The notes beneath the pieces are model-generated. The model saw only the letters and a list, made by a program, of their open reading frames with translations. It did not search any database and had not been told where the DNA came from. A DNA stretch of 62,682 bases from UMGS1071 sp045638545 (GTDB lineage: Bacteria; Bacillota; Clostridia; Oscillospirales; Acutalibacteraceae): NCBI GenBank assembly GCA_045638545.1, contig JAZUBL010000012.1, positions 1 through 62,682 of the forward strand, in the 5' to 3' direction. Position numbers and translations under genes: made by a program. Positions 7,418 through 16,371 of the stretch are shown piece by piece (positions within the stretch are counted from its first letter, which is position 1; every line of letters begins with the position of its first letter).

Positions 7418-10400
7418 TTACTGGAGGTCTTCCAGTGCTTTATATTTCTTGTAGTTTGCTTCCGCGTCAGCTTTTGCTTCCTTGAACAGCACTTCGGCAT
7501 GTTCCGGGAAGGTACGCTTCAGGGCAGCGTATCTTGTTTCGCCGTCCAGGAACTCTGCGAAGTCCATAGTTGGTTCTTTGGAGTCCACGGTCATTGGCTT
7601 TTCTGCATTTGGGTTGTAGCGGTACAGAGTCCAGTAGCCTGCGTTAACAGCACGCTTCATTTCCTCCTGTACCTTTGCCATACCGATCTTAATGCCGTGG
7701 GCAACGCATGGTGCATAAGCGATGATCAGAGATGGACCCTTGTGTGCTTCTGCTTCCTTCAGGGCCTTGATCAGCTGATTCGGGTCTGCGCCCATTGCAA
7801 CCTGTGCAACGTAAACGTTGCCGTAGGTCTGGAAGATCGCGCCAAGGTCCTTCTTGCGGCTGCGCTTGCCTGCAGAGGCAAACTGTGCCACAGCGCCCAG
7901 TGGTGTTGCCTTGGAGGACTGACCGCCGGTGTTGGAGTATACTTCTGTATCAACAACAAGGCAGTTGATGTCTTCGCCGGTTGCCAGTACGTGGTCAAGG
8001 CCGCCAAAGCCGATGTCATAAGCCCAGCCGTCGCCGCCGAACATCCAGAAGCACTTCTTTGCAAGCTGGTCTTTGCGCTCCAGAATCTGCTTTGCAAGAT
8101 CAGAATCAACGCCTTCCAGCTCTGCGATCAGGTTATCGCTGCACTTGCGGGAAGCATCAAAATCATCGTAATGCTCCAGCCATGCTTTTGCAGTTTCGCT
8201 GCCTGTTTCTGCTGCGTAAGTTTCCACCAGCATCTTCTGTGCTTCTCTCTGCTGGCGAACGCCCAGGAACATGCCCAGCTCGATCTCTGCGTTGTTCTCA
8301 AAGAGGCTGTTTGTCCATGCTACGCCGAAGCCGCGCTTGTTGGTGGTGTATGGAATACCAGGCATTGGTGCGCCCCATGCCTGGGTGCAGCCTGTTGCGT
8401 TTGCCCAGTATACACGGTCGCCGAAGAGCTGTGTCATCAGCTTTGCGTATGGTGTTTCACCACAACCTGCGCAGGCTGCAGAGAACTCAACCAGCGGCTG
8501 ACGGAACTGGCTGCCCTTTACGCTGTATGGGTTGAACAGGTCGCCCTTGTCGGACAGAGTCAGGCCGTAAGTCCATGGCTCCAGCTGTGCTGCATCCAGC
8601 TTTGCAGGTTCCATAACAAGTGCCTTTTCCTTTGCCGGGCATACGTCTGCACAGCTGCCGCAGCCGGTGCAGTCAAAGGTAGAGATCTGCATGGAGAAGT
8701 ACAGGCCCTTTGCTGCCGGACCAATTGCCGGAACGCTCTCAAAGGAAGCAGGTGCCTTTGCCTTCTCGTCTTCGTTGAGCAGGTATGGACGGATAACAGC
8801 GTGCGGGCAAACCAGTGCGCACTTGTTGCACTGGATGCACTTCTGTGCGTCCCATACCGGCAGGTTCATAGCGATGCCGCGCTTTTCAAAAGCAGTCAGG
8901 CCCATGTCGATGCGGCCGTCCTCGTAGTTTTTGAATGCGCTGACAGGCAGGTCATCACCGTGCTGCTTGTTGATTGGGAACAGAATGTTCTTTACAACGT
9001 CCGGCAGATTTTCTTCTGCGGCCGGCTCCAGCTCCAGCTGTGCCCATGCAGCAGGTACTTCTACCTTTACAATGCCCTGTGCGCCTGCGTCGATTGCTGC
9101 TACGTTGCGTGCAATGACTTCGTCGCCCTTTGCAAAGTAAGTCTTTCTTGTTGCTGCCTTGATCAGTTCCAGCGCCTCATCAGTTGGAATAACTTCCATC
9201 AGTGCGAAGAATGCTGCCTGCAGCACAGTGTTGGTGTGTCTGCCAAGGCCCAGCTCCTGTGCGATGGTGTTAGCGTCGATGGTGTAGAACTGAATGTTCT
9301 TTTCTGCAATCTGCTTGCGAACGGAAGCAGGAATGTTCTGCTCCAGTTCTTCACCCTTCCAGCTGCAGTTGAGGAGGAAGGTGCCGCCCGGTACCAGTTC
9401 GTCTACGATGTCGTACTGGCTGATGTAGCTCTGGTTGTGGCAGGCAACAAAGTCTGCCTGCTTTACAAAGTAAGAGCTGGTAATCGGCTCATTGCTGAAG
9501 CGCAGGTGAGACTTGGTAACGCCGAAGGACTTCTTTGCGTCATACTCAAAGTATGCCTGTGCAAAGTGGTCTGTGTTGTCGTTGATGATGCGGACGGTGT
9601 TATGGTTTGCACCAACAGTGCCGTCGCCGCCAAGACCCCAGAACTTGCAGCGGATCATGCCTTCCTTATGGGCATCATATGGCTTTACCGGCAGAGACAG
9701 ATGTGTTACGTCGTCGTTGATGCCGATGGTAAAGCTGCGAACAGGATTTTCAGAAGCCAGGTTCTCGAACACAGCCAGGATCTGTGCCGGGTCGGTATCC
9801 TTGGAGCTGAGACCGTAACGGCCGCCGATCACCTTGATCTGACGGTCGCTGTTCATCAGCACGGAGCATACGTCCTCAAAGAGAGGCTCGCCAACGCCGC
9901 CCATTGCTTTGCAGCGGTCCAGCACAGCAACGCGCTGTACAGACTTCGGCAGTGTGTTCAGGAAGAACTCAGCGGAGAATGGACGGTACAGGTGTACCTG
10001 CAGAAAACCAACCTTTTTGCCTTCGCTGCGGAGTACGTCAATGGCCTCGCGGATAACGCCGCTGGAGGAACCCATTGCAATCACAACGTCAGTTGCATCC
10101 GGGTCGCCGTAGTAGTTGAAGATGTGGTAATCGCGGCCTGTGATCTTGTTGATCTCACCGAGGTACTTTTCCACGATCTCCGGCAGTGCAGCGTAGAAGC
10201 CGTTGTTTGCCTCACGAACCTGGAAGTAAACGTCACCGTTCTGTACGGTGTTGCGGAGCATTGGGTGTTCCGGGTTCAGAGCATCGTCACGGAACTTCTT
10301 CAGGGCATCCTTATTGAGGAGGCCTGCCACTGCATCCATATCCGGCAGTTCGATCTTGTTGATCTCATGGGAAGTACGGAAACCGTCGAAGAAATGCATG

Positions 10401-10900
10401 AACGGAATTCTGCCTTCGATGGCTGCCAGGTGTGCAACCGGTGCCAGGTCGGCAACTTCCTGCACGCTGCCGGAAGACAGCATTGCAAAGCCTGTCTGGC
10501 GGCATGCCATGACGTCGGAGTGGTCGCCGAAGATGCTCATTGCGTGGGTGCCAACAGTACGGGAAGCCACGTGGAGAACAGCCGGGAGACGTTCACCGGC
10601 GATTCTGTAAAGAACAGGAACCATCAGCATCAGGCCCTGAGAAGATGTATAGGAAGTAGCCAGAGAGCCTGCCTGCAATGCGCCGTGTACGGCAGTGATT
10701 GCGCCGGCCTCAGACTGCATCTCTGTTAAAGAAACGGTTTGACCGAATATATTTTTTCTCCCCTTAGCAGACCATGCGTCGGTGAGGCCTGCCATTGGCG
10801 AGGATGGTGTGATCGGGTAAATAGCTGCGATCTCTGTAAATGGATAGGCCATGTGAGCAGCAGCTTCATTACCATCCATTGTTACATAGTTTTTTGACAT
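7418..10900 (-). CDS. nifJ: Pyruvate:ferredoxin (flavodoxin) oxidoreductase
   Basis: Single-chain PFOR: pyruvate + CoA + oxidised ferredoxin to acetyl-CoA + CO2, reversible in some anaerobes. The 1160-residue length fits the homodimeric form. In order: N-terminal pyrimidine-binding domain (Y-P-I-T-P-S-S-P-M), domain II transketolase C-like, the CoA domain, two ferredoxin-type cluster motifs (C-I-Q-C-N-K-C-A-L-V-C-P and C-T-G-C-G-S-C-A-D-V-C-P), the proximal-cluster CAGCGE, and the TPP motif G-D-G-W-A-Y-D-I-G-F-G-G. I choose ATG 10900 over the GTG nine bases upstream because AAGAGGTG ends six bases before it. It follows the acyl-ligase fusion by 17 bases, so it belongs to the T-box operon. Confidence 0.95.
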   Translation of the reverse strand: MSKNYVTMDGNEAAAHMAYPFTEIAAIYPITPSSPMAGLTDAWSAKGRKNIFGQTVSLTEMQSEAGAITAVHGALQAGSLATSYTSSQGLMLMVPVLYRIAGERLPAVLHVASRTVGTHAMSIFGDHSDVMACRQTGFAMLSSGSVQEVADLAPVAHLAAIEGRIPFMHFFDGFRTSHEINKIELPDMDAVAGLLNKDALKKFRDDALNPEHPMLRNTVQNGDVYFQVREANNGFYAALPEIVEKYLGEINKITGRDYHIFNYYGDPDATDVVIAMGSSSGVIREAIDVLRSEGKKVGFLQVHLYRPFSAEFFLNTLPKSVQRVAVLDRCKAMGGVGEPLFEDVCSVLMNSDRQIKVIGGRYGLSSKDTDPAQILAVFENLASENPVRSFTIGINDDVTHLSLPVKPYDAHKEGMIRCKFWGLGGDGTVGANHNTVRIINDNTDHFAQAYFEYDAKKSFGVTKSHLRFSNEPITSSYFVKQADFVACHNQSYISQYDIVDELVPGGTFLLNCSWKGEELEQNIPASVRKQIAEKNIQFYTIDANTIAQELGLGRHTNTVLQAAFFALMEVIPTDEALELIKAATRKTYFAKGDEVIARNVAAIDAGAQGIVKVEVPAAWAQLELEPAAEENLPDVVKNILFPINKQHGDDLPVSAFKNYEDGRIDMGLTAFEKRGIAMNLPVWDAQKCIQCNKCALVCPHAVIRPYLLNEDEKAKAPASFESVPAIGPAAKGLYFSMQISTFDCTGCGSCADVCPAKEKALVMEPAKLDAAQLEPWTYGLTLSDKGDLFNPYSVKGSQFRQPLVEFSAACAGCGETPYAKLMTQLFGDRVYWANATGCTQAWGAPMPGIPYTTNKRGFGVAWTNSLFENNAEIELGMFLGVRQQREAQKMLVETYAAETGSETAKAWLEHYDDFDASRKCSDNLIAELEGVDSDLAKQILERKDQLAKKCFWMFGGDGWAYDIGFGGLDHVLATGEDINCLVVDTEVYSNTGGQSSKATPLGAVAQFASAGKRSRKKDLGAIFQTYGNVYVAQVAMGADPNQLIKALKEAEAHKGPSLIIAYAPCVAHGIKIGMAKVQEEMKRAVNAGYWTLYRYNPNAEKPMTVDSKEPTMDFAEFLDGETRYAALKRTFPEHAEVLFKEAKADAEANYKKYKALEDLQ

Positions 10901-10917
10901 CCTTGTCACCTCTTGTT

Positions 10918-13434
10918 TTAGTTAGTGCTCTTTGCGGTGTCAATGCCGGCAGCGCCTACCAGTCCGAGTCTCTGTGCGGCATCTTCACGCATCTTATATT
11001 TTAATACTTTTCCAGCCGCATTCATAGGGAAAGATTGCACAAATTCAATATATTTTGGCACTTTGTGTCTTGCCATGCTTGCTACAATGTAGTCATGCAT
11101 CTCTTTTTCGGTCATTTCCTTGCCTTCTTTGAGGATAATGCATGCCATTGCTTCTTCGCCGTACTTCTTATCCGGTACGCCGATAACCTGTACGTCCTGT
11201 ACGAATGGGTGGGTATAGATAAATTCTTCAATTTCTTTTGGATAGATGTTTTCGCCGCCGCGGATGATCATATCCTTCAGGCGGCCTGTAATGCGGTAGC
11301 AGCCGTTTTCATCGCGGCATGCAAGGTCACCGGAGTGGAGCCAGCCTTCTTCGTCCACGGTGTCGCGGGTAGCTTCCGGCATTTTGTAGTAGCCCTTCAT
11401 GGTGTTGTAGCCGGGGCTGCAGAACTCACCGTTCTGGCCGTCTGCCACTTCTTCGCCTGTTTCAGGGTCGATGATCTTACACTCGATGTGCGGGAAGTTG
11501 TAGCCAACGGTGTCGGTGCGGAGCATCAGATCGTCTGTCCATGCAGACATGGTGCTGCCTGGGGAAGACTCTGTCTGGCCGTATACGCTGACAATACCGG
11601 TCATGTTCATTTCATCCGGCTGTGCGGCGCGGCGCATCAGCTCCGGCGGGCAGCCTGCGCCGGCCATAATACCGGTACGCACATGAGAGAAATCTGTCTT
11701 TCTGTAATCCTCGTGGTTGAACATGGCAATGAACATGGTCGGTACGCCGTTAAAGCAGGTAATGCGTTCCTGATTGACGCAGGCCAGGGAGGACTTTGCG
11801 GAGAAGTATGGCATTGGGCAGACTGTTGCACCATGTGTCATGGAAGCAGTCATGGAAAGCACCATGCCGAAACAGTGGAACATTGGAACCTGGATCATCA
11901 TGCGGTCTGCAGTGGAGAGACCCATGCGGTCGCCGATGCACTTACCGTTGTTGACAACGTTGTAGTGGGTCAGCATAACGCCCTTCGGGAAGCCTGTAGT
12001 ACCGGAAGTGTACTGCATGTTGCATACGTCGTCCGGTCTTACCTTGGCAGCCATACGGTTCAGCTCTTCCTGCGGAACAAGGTCTGCACGTTCCATAGCT
12101 TCGTCAAAGGTCAGGCAGCCAGGCTGCTTAAAGCCAACGGTGATGACATTGCGGAGGAATGGCAGGCGTTTGCAGTGGAGCGGCTCGCCCGGCTTATTTG
12201 TCGCAATTTCAGGGCAGATCTCATTGATGATCGCCTTATAGTCGGAGTCCAGACAGGAGTCTACCATAACGAGGGTATGGGTGTCGGACTGACGGAACAG
12301 GTAGTCAGCTTCGTGGCGCTTGTAAGCAGTGTTAACAGTAACGAGAACAGCGCCGATTTTTGTAGTTGCCCAGAAGGTGATGAACCATGCAGGAACATTG
12401 GTTGCCCAGATGGAAACCTTGGTGCCTGCCTTAACGCCCATGGAAATGAGGGCGCGGGCAAAGCGGTCTACGTCTTCACGGAACTCTTCGTAAGTGCGAA
12501 CGTAGTCCAGTGTTGTATATTTAAATGCATACTGGTCCGGGAATTCCTCTACCATGCGGTCCAGTACCTGAGAGAATGTCATGTTGATGAGCTCGTCTTT
12601 TTTCCAAACATACTGGCCAGTGCCGTCGTGGTTTGGATAGAGCTTCTTTTTCTTGCCGCGTGTTTTTTCAAAGCGGTTCATGTAGTTGACAAAGTGCGGG
12701 AAGATGACCTCATAGTCCGGCAGGTCCGGCATCCACTCTGTTTTCCATTCCAGAGAGATAAAGCCGTCGTAGTCGATGGAGTACAGGGCGCGCATCATGT
12801 CTTTGATCGGCAGAGAGCCTTCACCCACCAGATTGTAGGTTGTCTTGTCGTCGGAGTCACGGAGATGAACGTGCTTTACATATGCGCCCAGATTCTTGAT
12901 GGTAGTATCTGCGCTTTCGTCAAAGTCGCGGTATGGGTGGTGCATATCCCACAGAGCCGCCAGCTGATCGCAGGCAAAGCTGTCCAGCATATTGCGGAGA
13001 CGGGCTGTGTCGGAGAAAATACCGCTTGTTTTCATCAGGATGGTAACGCCTGCTTCTTCTGCATCTTTGCGGAGCACTTCCAGTCTTTCACGAACCAGCG
13101 GCTCGTTTTCGTGGAGAGCTACTGCGCAGACGTATGGAACCTGCATCTGCTTTGCCATCTGAATGAGGTTCTTCAGCGCCGGCACAAAGTTTTCTTCGTT
13201 GGAAGAAAGGTCACAGGAGGTGTCGAAACATGGGATGGAAAGATTCTTTTCTCTTAACTGACGAACGGTTGCCGCCATGTTGTACTTATGGAACGGGCCG
13301 CTGCGGTCAACCAGTTCCGGGAACTTTGGCAGGTTGTAAACTTCAACGCCTGCAAAGCGCATGGATTCACCGGCTTCCAGCCATTCTTCCCAGTTGAGAT
13401 GTGCCCAGCCTCTTGTAGAAAAAGAAAGTTTCAT
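10918..13434 (-). CDS. Sugar-phosphate isomerase-like TIM barrel fused to AMP-dependent acyl-CoA ligase
   Basis: One 838-residue frame holds two enzymes. Residues 1-260 are an IolE/AP-endonuclease-2 type TIM barrel; possible metal/active residues appear in W-D-M-H-H (162-166), H-V-H-L-R-D (188-193) and S-L-E-W (227-230). Residues about 285-830 are an acyl-CoA synthetase of the ANL family: YTSGTTGFPKG (475-485), Y-G-Q-T-E-S-S-P, H-S-G-D-L, G-R-L-K-D-M-I-I-R-G-G-E-N-I-Y, and the catalytic lysine region N-A-A-G-K-V-L-K. All core motifs are present, so the ligase half should be active; its substrate cannot be read, though the motif style is that of medium/branched-chain acyl ligases. The start overlaps the upstream stop by one base (TAATG), implying translational coupling with the LeuA-like gene. 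Confidence 0.88.
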   Translation of the reverse strand: MKLSFSTRGWAHLNWEEWLEAGESMRFAGVEVYNLPKFPELVDRSGPFHKYNMAATVRQLREKNLSIPCFDTSCDLSSNEENFVPALKNLIQMAKQMQVPYVCAVALHENEPLVRERLEVLRKDAEEAGVTILMKTSGIFSDTARLRNMLDSFACDQLAALWDMHHPYRDFDESADTTIKNLGAYVKHVHLRDSDDKTTYNLVGEGSLPIKDMMRALYSIDYDGFISLEWKTEWMPDLPDYEVIFPHFVNYMNRFEKTRGKKKKLYPNHDGTGQYVWKKDELINMTFSQVLDRMVEEFPDQYAFKYTTLDYVRTYEEFREDVDRFARALISMGVKAGTKVSIWATNVPAWFITFWATTKIGAVLVTVNTAYKRHEADYLFRQSDTHTLVMVDSCLDSDYKAIINEICPEIATNKPGEPLHCKRLPFLRNVITVGFKQPGCLTFDEAMERADLVPQEELNRMAAKVRPDDVCNMQYTSGTTGFPKGVMLTHYNVVNNGKCIGDRMGLSTADRMMIQVPMFHCFGMVLSMTASMTHGATVCPMPYFSAKSSLACVNQERITCFNGVPTMFIAMFNHEDYRKTDFSHVRTGIMAGAGCPPELMRRAAQPDEMNMTGIVSVYGQTESSPGSTMSAWTDDLMLRTDTVGYNFPHIECKIIDPETGEEVADGQNGEFCSPGYNTMKGYYKMPEATRDTVDEEGWLHSGDLACRDENGCYRITGRLKDMIIRGGENIYPKEIEEFIYTHPFVQDVQVIGVPDKKYGEEAMACIILKEGKEMTEKEMHDYIVASMARHKVPKYIEFVQSFPMNAAGKVLKYKMREDAAQRLGLVGAAGIDTAKSTN

Positions 13435-14846
13435 TAGTCCTCAGCCTCCTCGTAAACGATTTTGTTCAGTGCGTTGATGTAAGCCTGTACACTGGAGCCG
13501 ACGATGTCGGTGGAAATGCCGCGGCCGGAGTATACCTTGCCGTTGGAGCGGAGCTTTACGATTGTTTCGCCCATTGCCTCGCGGCCTTCTGTTACAGAGC
13601 GGATCTGGAAATCATCCAGCTCGTAGTGGCAGCCCAGGATGTTCTCCAGTGCCAGGAATGCCGCTGCAACAGGACCGTCGCCCAGTGCAATGCCTTCCAG
13701 GGACTGGCCGTCTTTTGTCATCTTCATGTGTGCCATGGAAGATGCATTGTTGCTTGCGGTGATGTTGTAGCTTTCCAGCACATAAGTTGCCGGCACCTGC
13801 ATTGCTGCAGAAGCAACAATGGTGTCCAGCTCTTTGGAAGAGATTACGCTCTTTGTGGAAGCGATCATCTGGAATGCTTCCCAAACGTGTGCGCCGTCTT
13901 CTTCGCTGAGATCATAGCCCAGCTTTTCCACTGCCTTCAGCACAGTTGTCATGTTGTCGCGGCCGGAGAGTGTGATTTCTTCCATTTCTTCCTGTACGCC
14001 GTTGTCAAATGGAGACATCTTGCTGCGGTTTGTCTGGCACATCCAGTCGATCTGCTTGATGATACGCTTCATCTCTACAGTGCGCACAGAAGAGGTTACG
14101 CCGAACGCGTCGCCCTTTGTTGCCAGCAGGCGTGCAATGTGCGGCAGAGAGATCTGATTTACCTGGTATGCAGCAGCCTTGATCTCGCGAACACCGTGCT
14201 TGATGGAAGCGATGGCGCAGGCGTCTGCCATAGCCAGCTCGTTGCAGCAGGAGATGCCCAGTGTAACGTCCTTCATTTCCGGTACGTTTTCGAAGATGCC
14301 GTCCAGGAATCTGCCCAGCTCATCCGGCAGGATGGCACCGGTTGCGTCGCATACGGTTACGATTTTTGCACCGGCTGCGATTGCTGTCTGCAGTGCTTTG
14401 TAAAGGAAAGCGCTGTCGCTGCGTGTTGCGTCGTCTGCAATGAACTCAACGTCTGCTGTTTTTGCGCAGCATGCGGTGATGGTCTCTTCGATTGCCTTCA
14501 GCATAGCATCTGGCTTTTTGTGGAAGAGGTACTCCATCTGCACAGGGCTGACAGATGCAAACACCTGCAGGCGCGGATGCTTTGCTTCTTTCAGCGCGTT
14601 CCATGTAGCTTCAACGCTTTCTGCTGTCAGGTCAACCGGTACTGCAACGATGCTGTTCTTTACAGCAGATGCGACGGATTTAATGCGGAGTGCATCGATC
14701 TTTGCGTGGTCAATGCCTTCAATTTCGATAACGTCTACGTTTAATTTATCAAGAAGCTTTGGAATTTCCAGCTTTTCTTTAAAGGAAAGGGAGAACTCCT
14801 TGCCTGTTTGTTTCATTGTAATATCACTGATTCTGATCTGTTCCAT
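13434..14846 (-). CDS. LeuA-like protein with intact allosteric domain but degenerate catalytic barrel
   Basis: 470 residues, alignable by eye along its length with 2-isopropylmalate synthase. The C-terminal LeuA dimer/leucine-binding domain (about 335-465) is well kept: G-D-G-P-V-A-A-A-F and D-I-V-G-S-S-V-Q-A-Y. The catalytic barrel is not: the invariant T-L-R-D-G motif reads T-M-K-Q-T (10-14), so both the catalytic Arg and the metal Asp are gone; the metal motif H-C-H-N-D reads S-C-C-N-E (199-203); and the G-E-R-A-G-N segment is absent. It therefore should not condense acetyl-CoA with an oxoacid and may be a leucine sensor or scaffold. It is preceded by a leucine-type T-box and coupled to the ligase fusion. 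Confidence 0.85.
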   Translation of the reverse strand: MEQIRISDITMKQTGKEFSLSFKEKLEIPKLLDKLNVDVIEIEGIDHAKIDALRIKSVASAVKNSIVAVPVDLTAESVEATWNALKEAKHPRLQVFASVSPVQMEYLFHKKPDAMLKAIEETITACCAKTADVEFIADDATRSDSAFLYKALQTAIAAGAKIVTVCDATGAILPDELGRFLDGIFENVPEMKDVTLGISCCNELAMADACAIASIKHGVREIKAAAYQVNQISLPHIARLLATKGDAFGVTSSVRTVEMKRIIKQIDWMCQTNRSKMSPFDNGVQEEMEEITLSGRDNMTTVLKAVEKLGYDLSEEDGAHVWEAFQMIASTKSVISSKELDTIVASAAMQVPATYVLESYNITASNNASSMAHMKMTKDGQSLEGIALGDGPVAAAFLALENILGCHYELDDFQIRSVTEGREAMGETIVKLRSNGKVYSGRGISTDIVGSSVQAYINALNKIVYEEAED

Positions 14847-14890
14847 GGTTTATTCCTCCTACTAAACTGAGATGGGATTTCTTCAAGAAC

Positions 14891-14941
14891 TTTTGCGTTA
14901 TGAGAAAAACTCCCGGCAGAAATTCTTCTCATAACGCAAAA
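14891..14941 (-). promoter_or_regulatory. Second hairpin after the T-box terminator
   Basis: A perfect 16-bp inverted repeat TTTTGCGTTATGAGAA / TTCTCATAACGCAAAA flanks a 19-base loop. On the minus strand it begins within the U-tract of the T-box terminator and is followed by GTTCTTGAAG, a near copy of the terminator's 5' arm. A pause, a second terminator or a competing fold is possible. Confidence 0.6.
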
Positions 14942-14943
14942 AA

Positions 14944-15222
14944 GTCCTTGAAGCGAAATGCTTCAAGGACGAATCAACAAATTCGCGGTACCACCTTGAT
15001 TACAGCTGCTTCACAGCAGACTGTCCCTCTCGAACTCAGGTTAAGTTCACAGCCGATAACGGGGCGACCGGGCTCCACTACACAAACACATTGTTCTTTG
15101 CAAAGCCAACTCAGGAGTGAGATTGCTGCCTCCGTCTGCACCGGCTCACACCAGCCGCCGGCTCTCTGGAACGTTCCGGAAAACAGCATAATTCCGTCAA
15201 AGTTTTTACTTATTGAAATTGA
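14944..15222 (-). promoter_or_regulatory. T-box leader, probably leucine-specific
   Basis: Read on the minus strand: Stem I begins with an A-G-A-G-A-G element near 15163, followed by a GGTGTGAGCC region. The candidate specifier is CTC (bases 15121-15119), followed by the usual A and C-T-C-C-T-G-A-G. The conserved T-box AGGTGGTACCGCG lies at 14996-14984. The terminator stem GTCCTTGAAGC/GCTTCAAGGAC (14970-14944) precedes a T-run. CTC codes leucine, matching the LeuA-like gene it controls. The T-box call is firm; the specifier is a best reading. Confidence 0.9.
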
Positions 15223-15226
15223 GGTT

Positions 15227-15255
15227 ATTATAGCACTTCACAGCGGTGAAGTCAA
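15227..15255 (-). promoter_or_regulatory. Sigma-A promoter of the T-box operon
   Basis: On the minus strand TTGACT (15255-15250), 17-base spacer, TATAAT (15232-15227), just upstream of the T-box Stem I. Confidence 0.8.
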
Positions 15256-15301
15256 ATATTTTTTTGAAAAAATTAAAAAATCCACTGAATGGATAAGTAA
15301 T

Positions 15302-15340
15302 TAAAAAACCGCAGGAACAAGCCGGTGTTCCCACGGTCCT
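15302..15340 (-). terminator. Terminator of the zinc-ribbon/342-residue gene pair
   Basis: ACCGTGGGAACA / TGTTCCTGCGGT (minus strand, 15337-15308) followed by TTTTTTAA. It lies 22 bases after the stop at 15362. Confidence 0.75.
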
Positions 15341-15361
15341 TATCGTTTAAATAAGAAAGTT

Positions 15362-16366
15362 TTATGCAAAGAAGTTCTGAAGCTGTGTCTGCCAGGTCCC
15401 GCTGTGGATGATCCGTCCGGCGCTGCAGCCCCGCAGGAACCGCACATGGCGGCTGCGGGCCACAGACATCCGGTACAGCGGATTCTGCTGAAGCTGGCTT
15501 TCTTCCAGGAAGATCAGCTCCCGGTGGGTGCCCACGGCCTCCATGGCGTGGCGCAGTCCGGCGAGGAATTCCTCATCGCTGACGGTGTAGCGGTACAGGT
15601 AAATGGCAGTCTGGTCGCCGGTGCAAAGTTCTATTGCCGCCCTGCCGCCGCCAATGGCGCCGTACCAGAACTGCTCCGCCTGCGGCGAAAATAACCCGGA
15701 AACAATAGTCTGGCCGGTCTGCTGCAAAACTGCCAGCCGGTCGGCCTGCTCGCCGAGGCGGCGTTCCAGTGTCTGCTCCAGTTCCGCGTGAGCCTGCTGC
15801 CAGGCAGCTTTTGTTTTGCCGCAGAGGTCGGTCAGCTTCCCGAAAAACGGCTCTGTATCACGGCCAAGGCGGGCAATGCAGTACTGCTCGCCGGTATCCA
15901 GCCGGATATTCAGGGAAAAGTTCAGCCGCTGCAGATCCTCCACAAAGCACAGCGGCACACGACGGGCGCCGTCATCGTGGGGGAGAATGCACAGGCAGTC
16001 CGGGAACAGCTCCAGCTTGGCAATGCTTTTCCGCTCCGTTTCCGCTTCGATATAATGATAGTCGCCTTCGCTGTGCAGCGCCGCATTGCCCTCGGCAAAG
16101 AGCGATGCCATGCTTCGCTGATTATACGCCAGCCAGAGATTGTTGAAAAAATCTTCCGTTTTGAAGCCAAGCTGAGAAAGCTCCACGGTGCCGTCTGTTG
16201 TTTCCAGGAACAGATGATAGCGGATCAGACGATAATCCAGAATGTCCGCATAGTTGATCTGTTCGGTGCGGGTGCCAAGGCTCAGGTCGAGGCTTTCCGC
16301 CCCGATGACAGCCGATGCCTCATAGGTGCTGCCGCCAAGGGCAGCGAGGCAGGAATAGGCGCCCAT
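15362..16366 (-). CDS. Conserved hypothetical protein, no recognised domain
   Basis: A 334-residue soluble protein that I do not recognise. It has no signal peptide or clear membrane segment, and a charged helical stretch around residues 175-215. The start is uncertain. ATG 16366 is five bases after the upstream stop (16372) and would be read by reinitiation; a GTG at 16390 would add eight residues and overlap the upstream gene. Neither has a good SD, which itself points to translational coupling with the zinc-ribbon gene. The pair probably functions together. N-terminal residues resemble a PH/GRAM-like beta pattern (G-A-E-S-L-D-L-S-L-G-T) but this is only an impression. Confidence 0.7.
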   Translation of the reverse strand: MGAYSCLAALGGSTYEASAVIGAESLDLSLGTRTEQINYADILDYRLIRYHLFLETTDGTVELSQLGFKTEDFFNNLWLAYNQRSMASLFAEGNAALHSEGDYHYIEAETERKSIAKLELFPDCLCILPHDDGARRVPLCFVEDLQRLNFSLNIRLDTGEQYCIARLGRDTEPFFGKLTDLCGKTKAAWQQAHAELEQTLERRLGEQADRLAVLQQTGQTIVSGLFSPQAEQFWYGAIGGGRAAIELCTGDQTAIYLYRYTVSDEEFLAGLRHAMEAVGTHRELIFLEESQLQQNPLYRMSVARSRHVRFLRGCSAGRIIHSGTWQTQLQNFFA

Positions 16367-16371
16367 TGCTG

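Noticed and set aside
7499..10729. A 1076-codon open frame antisense to PFOR
   Set aside because: It mirrors the PFOR gene; strong codon bias leaves the opposite frame stop-free. The product is Cys/Leu/Val-rich without domains and has no SD.
11035..13257. A 740-codon frame antisense to the ligase fusion
   Set aside because: Antisense shadow of a gene with complete motifs; no SD and no recognisable domain.
14900..15304. Open frame of 134 codons on the plus strand opposite the T-box
   Set aside because: It covers the conserved T-box structure and has no SD.
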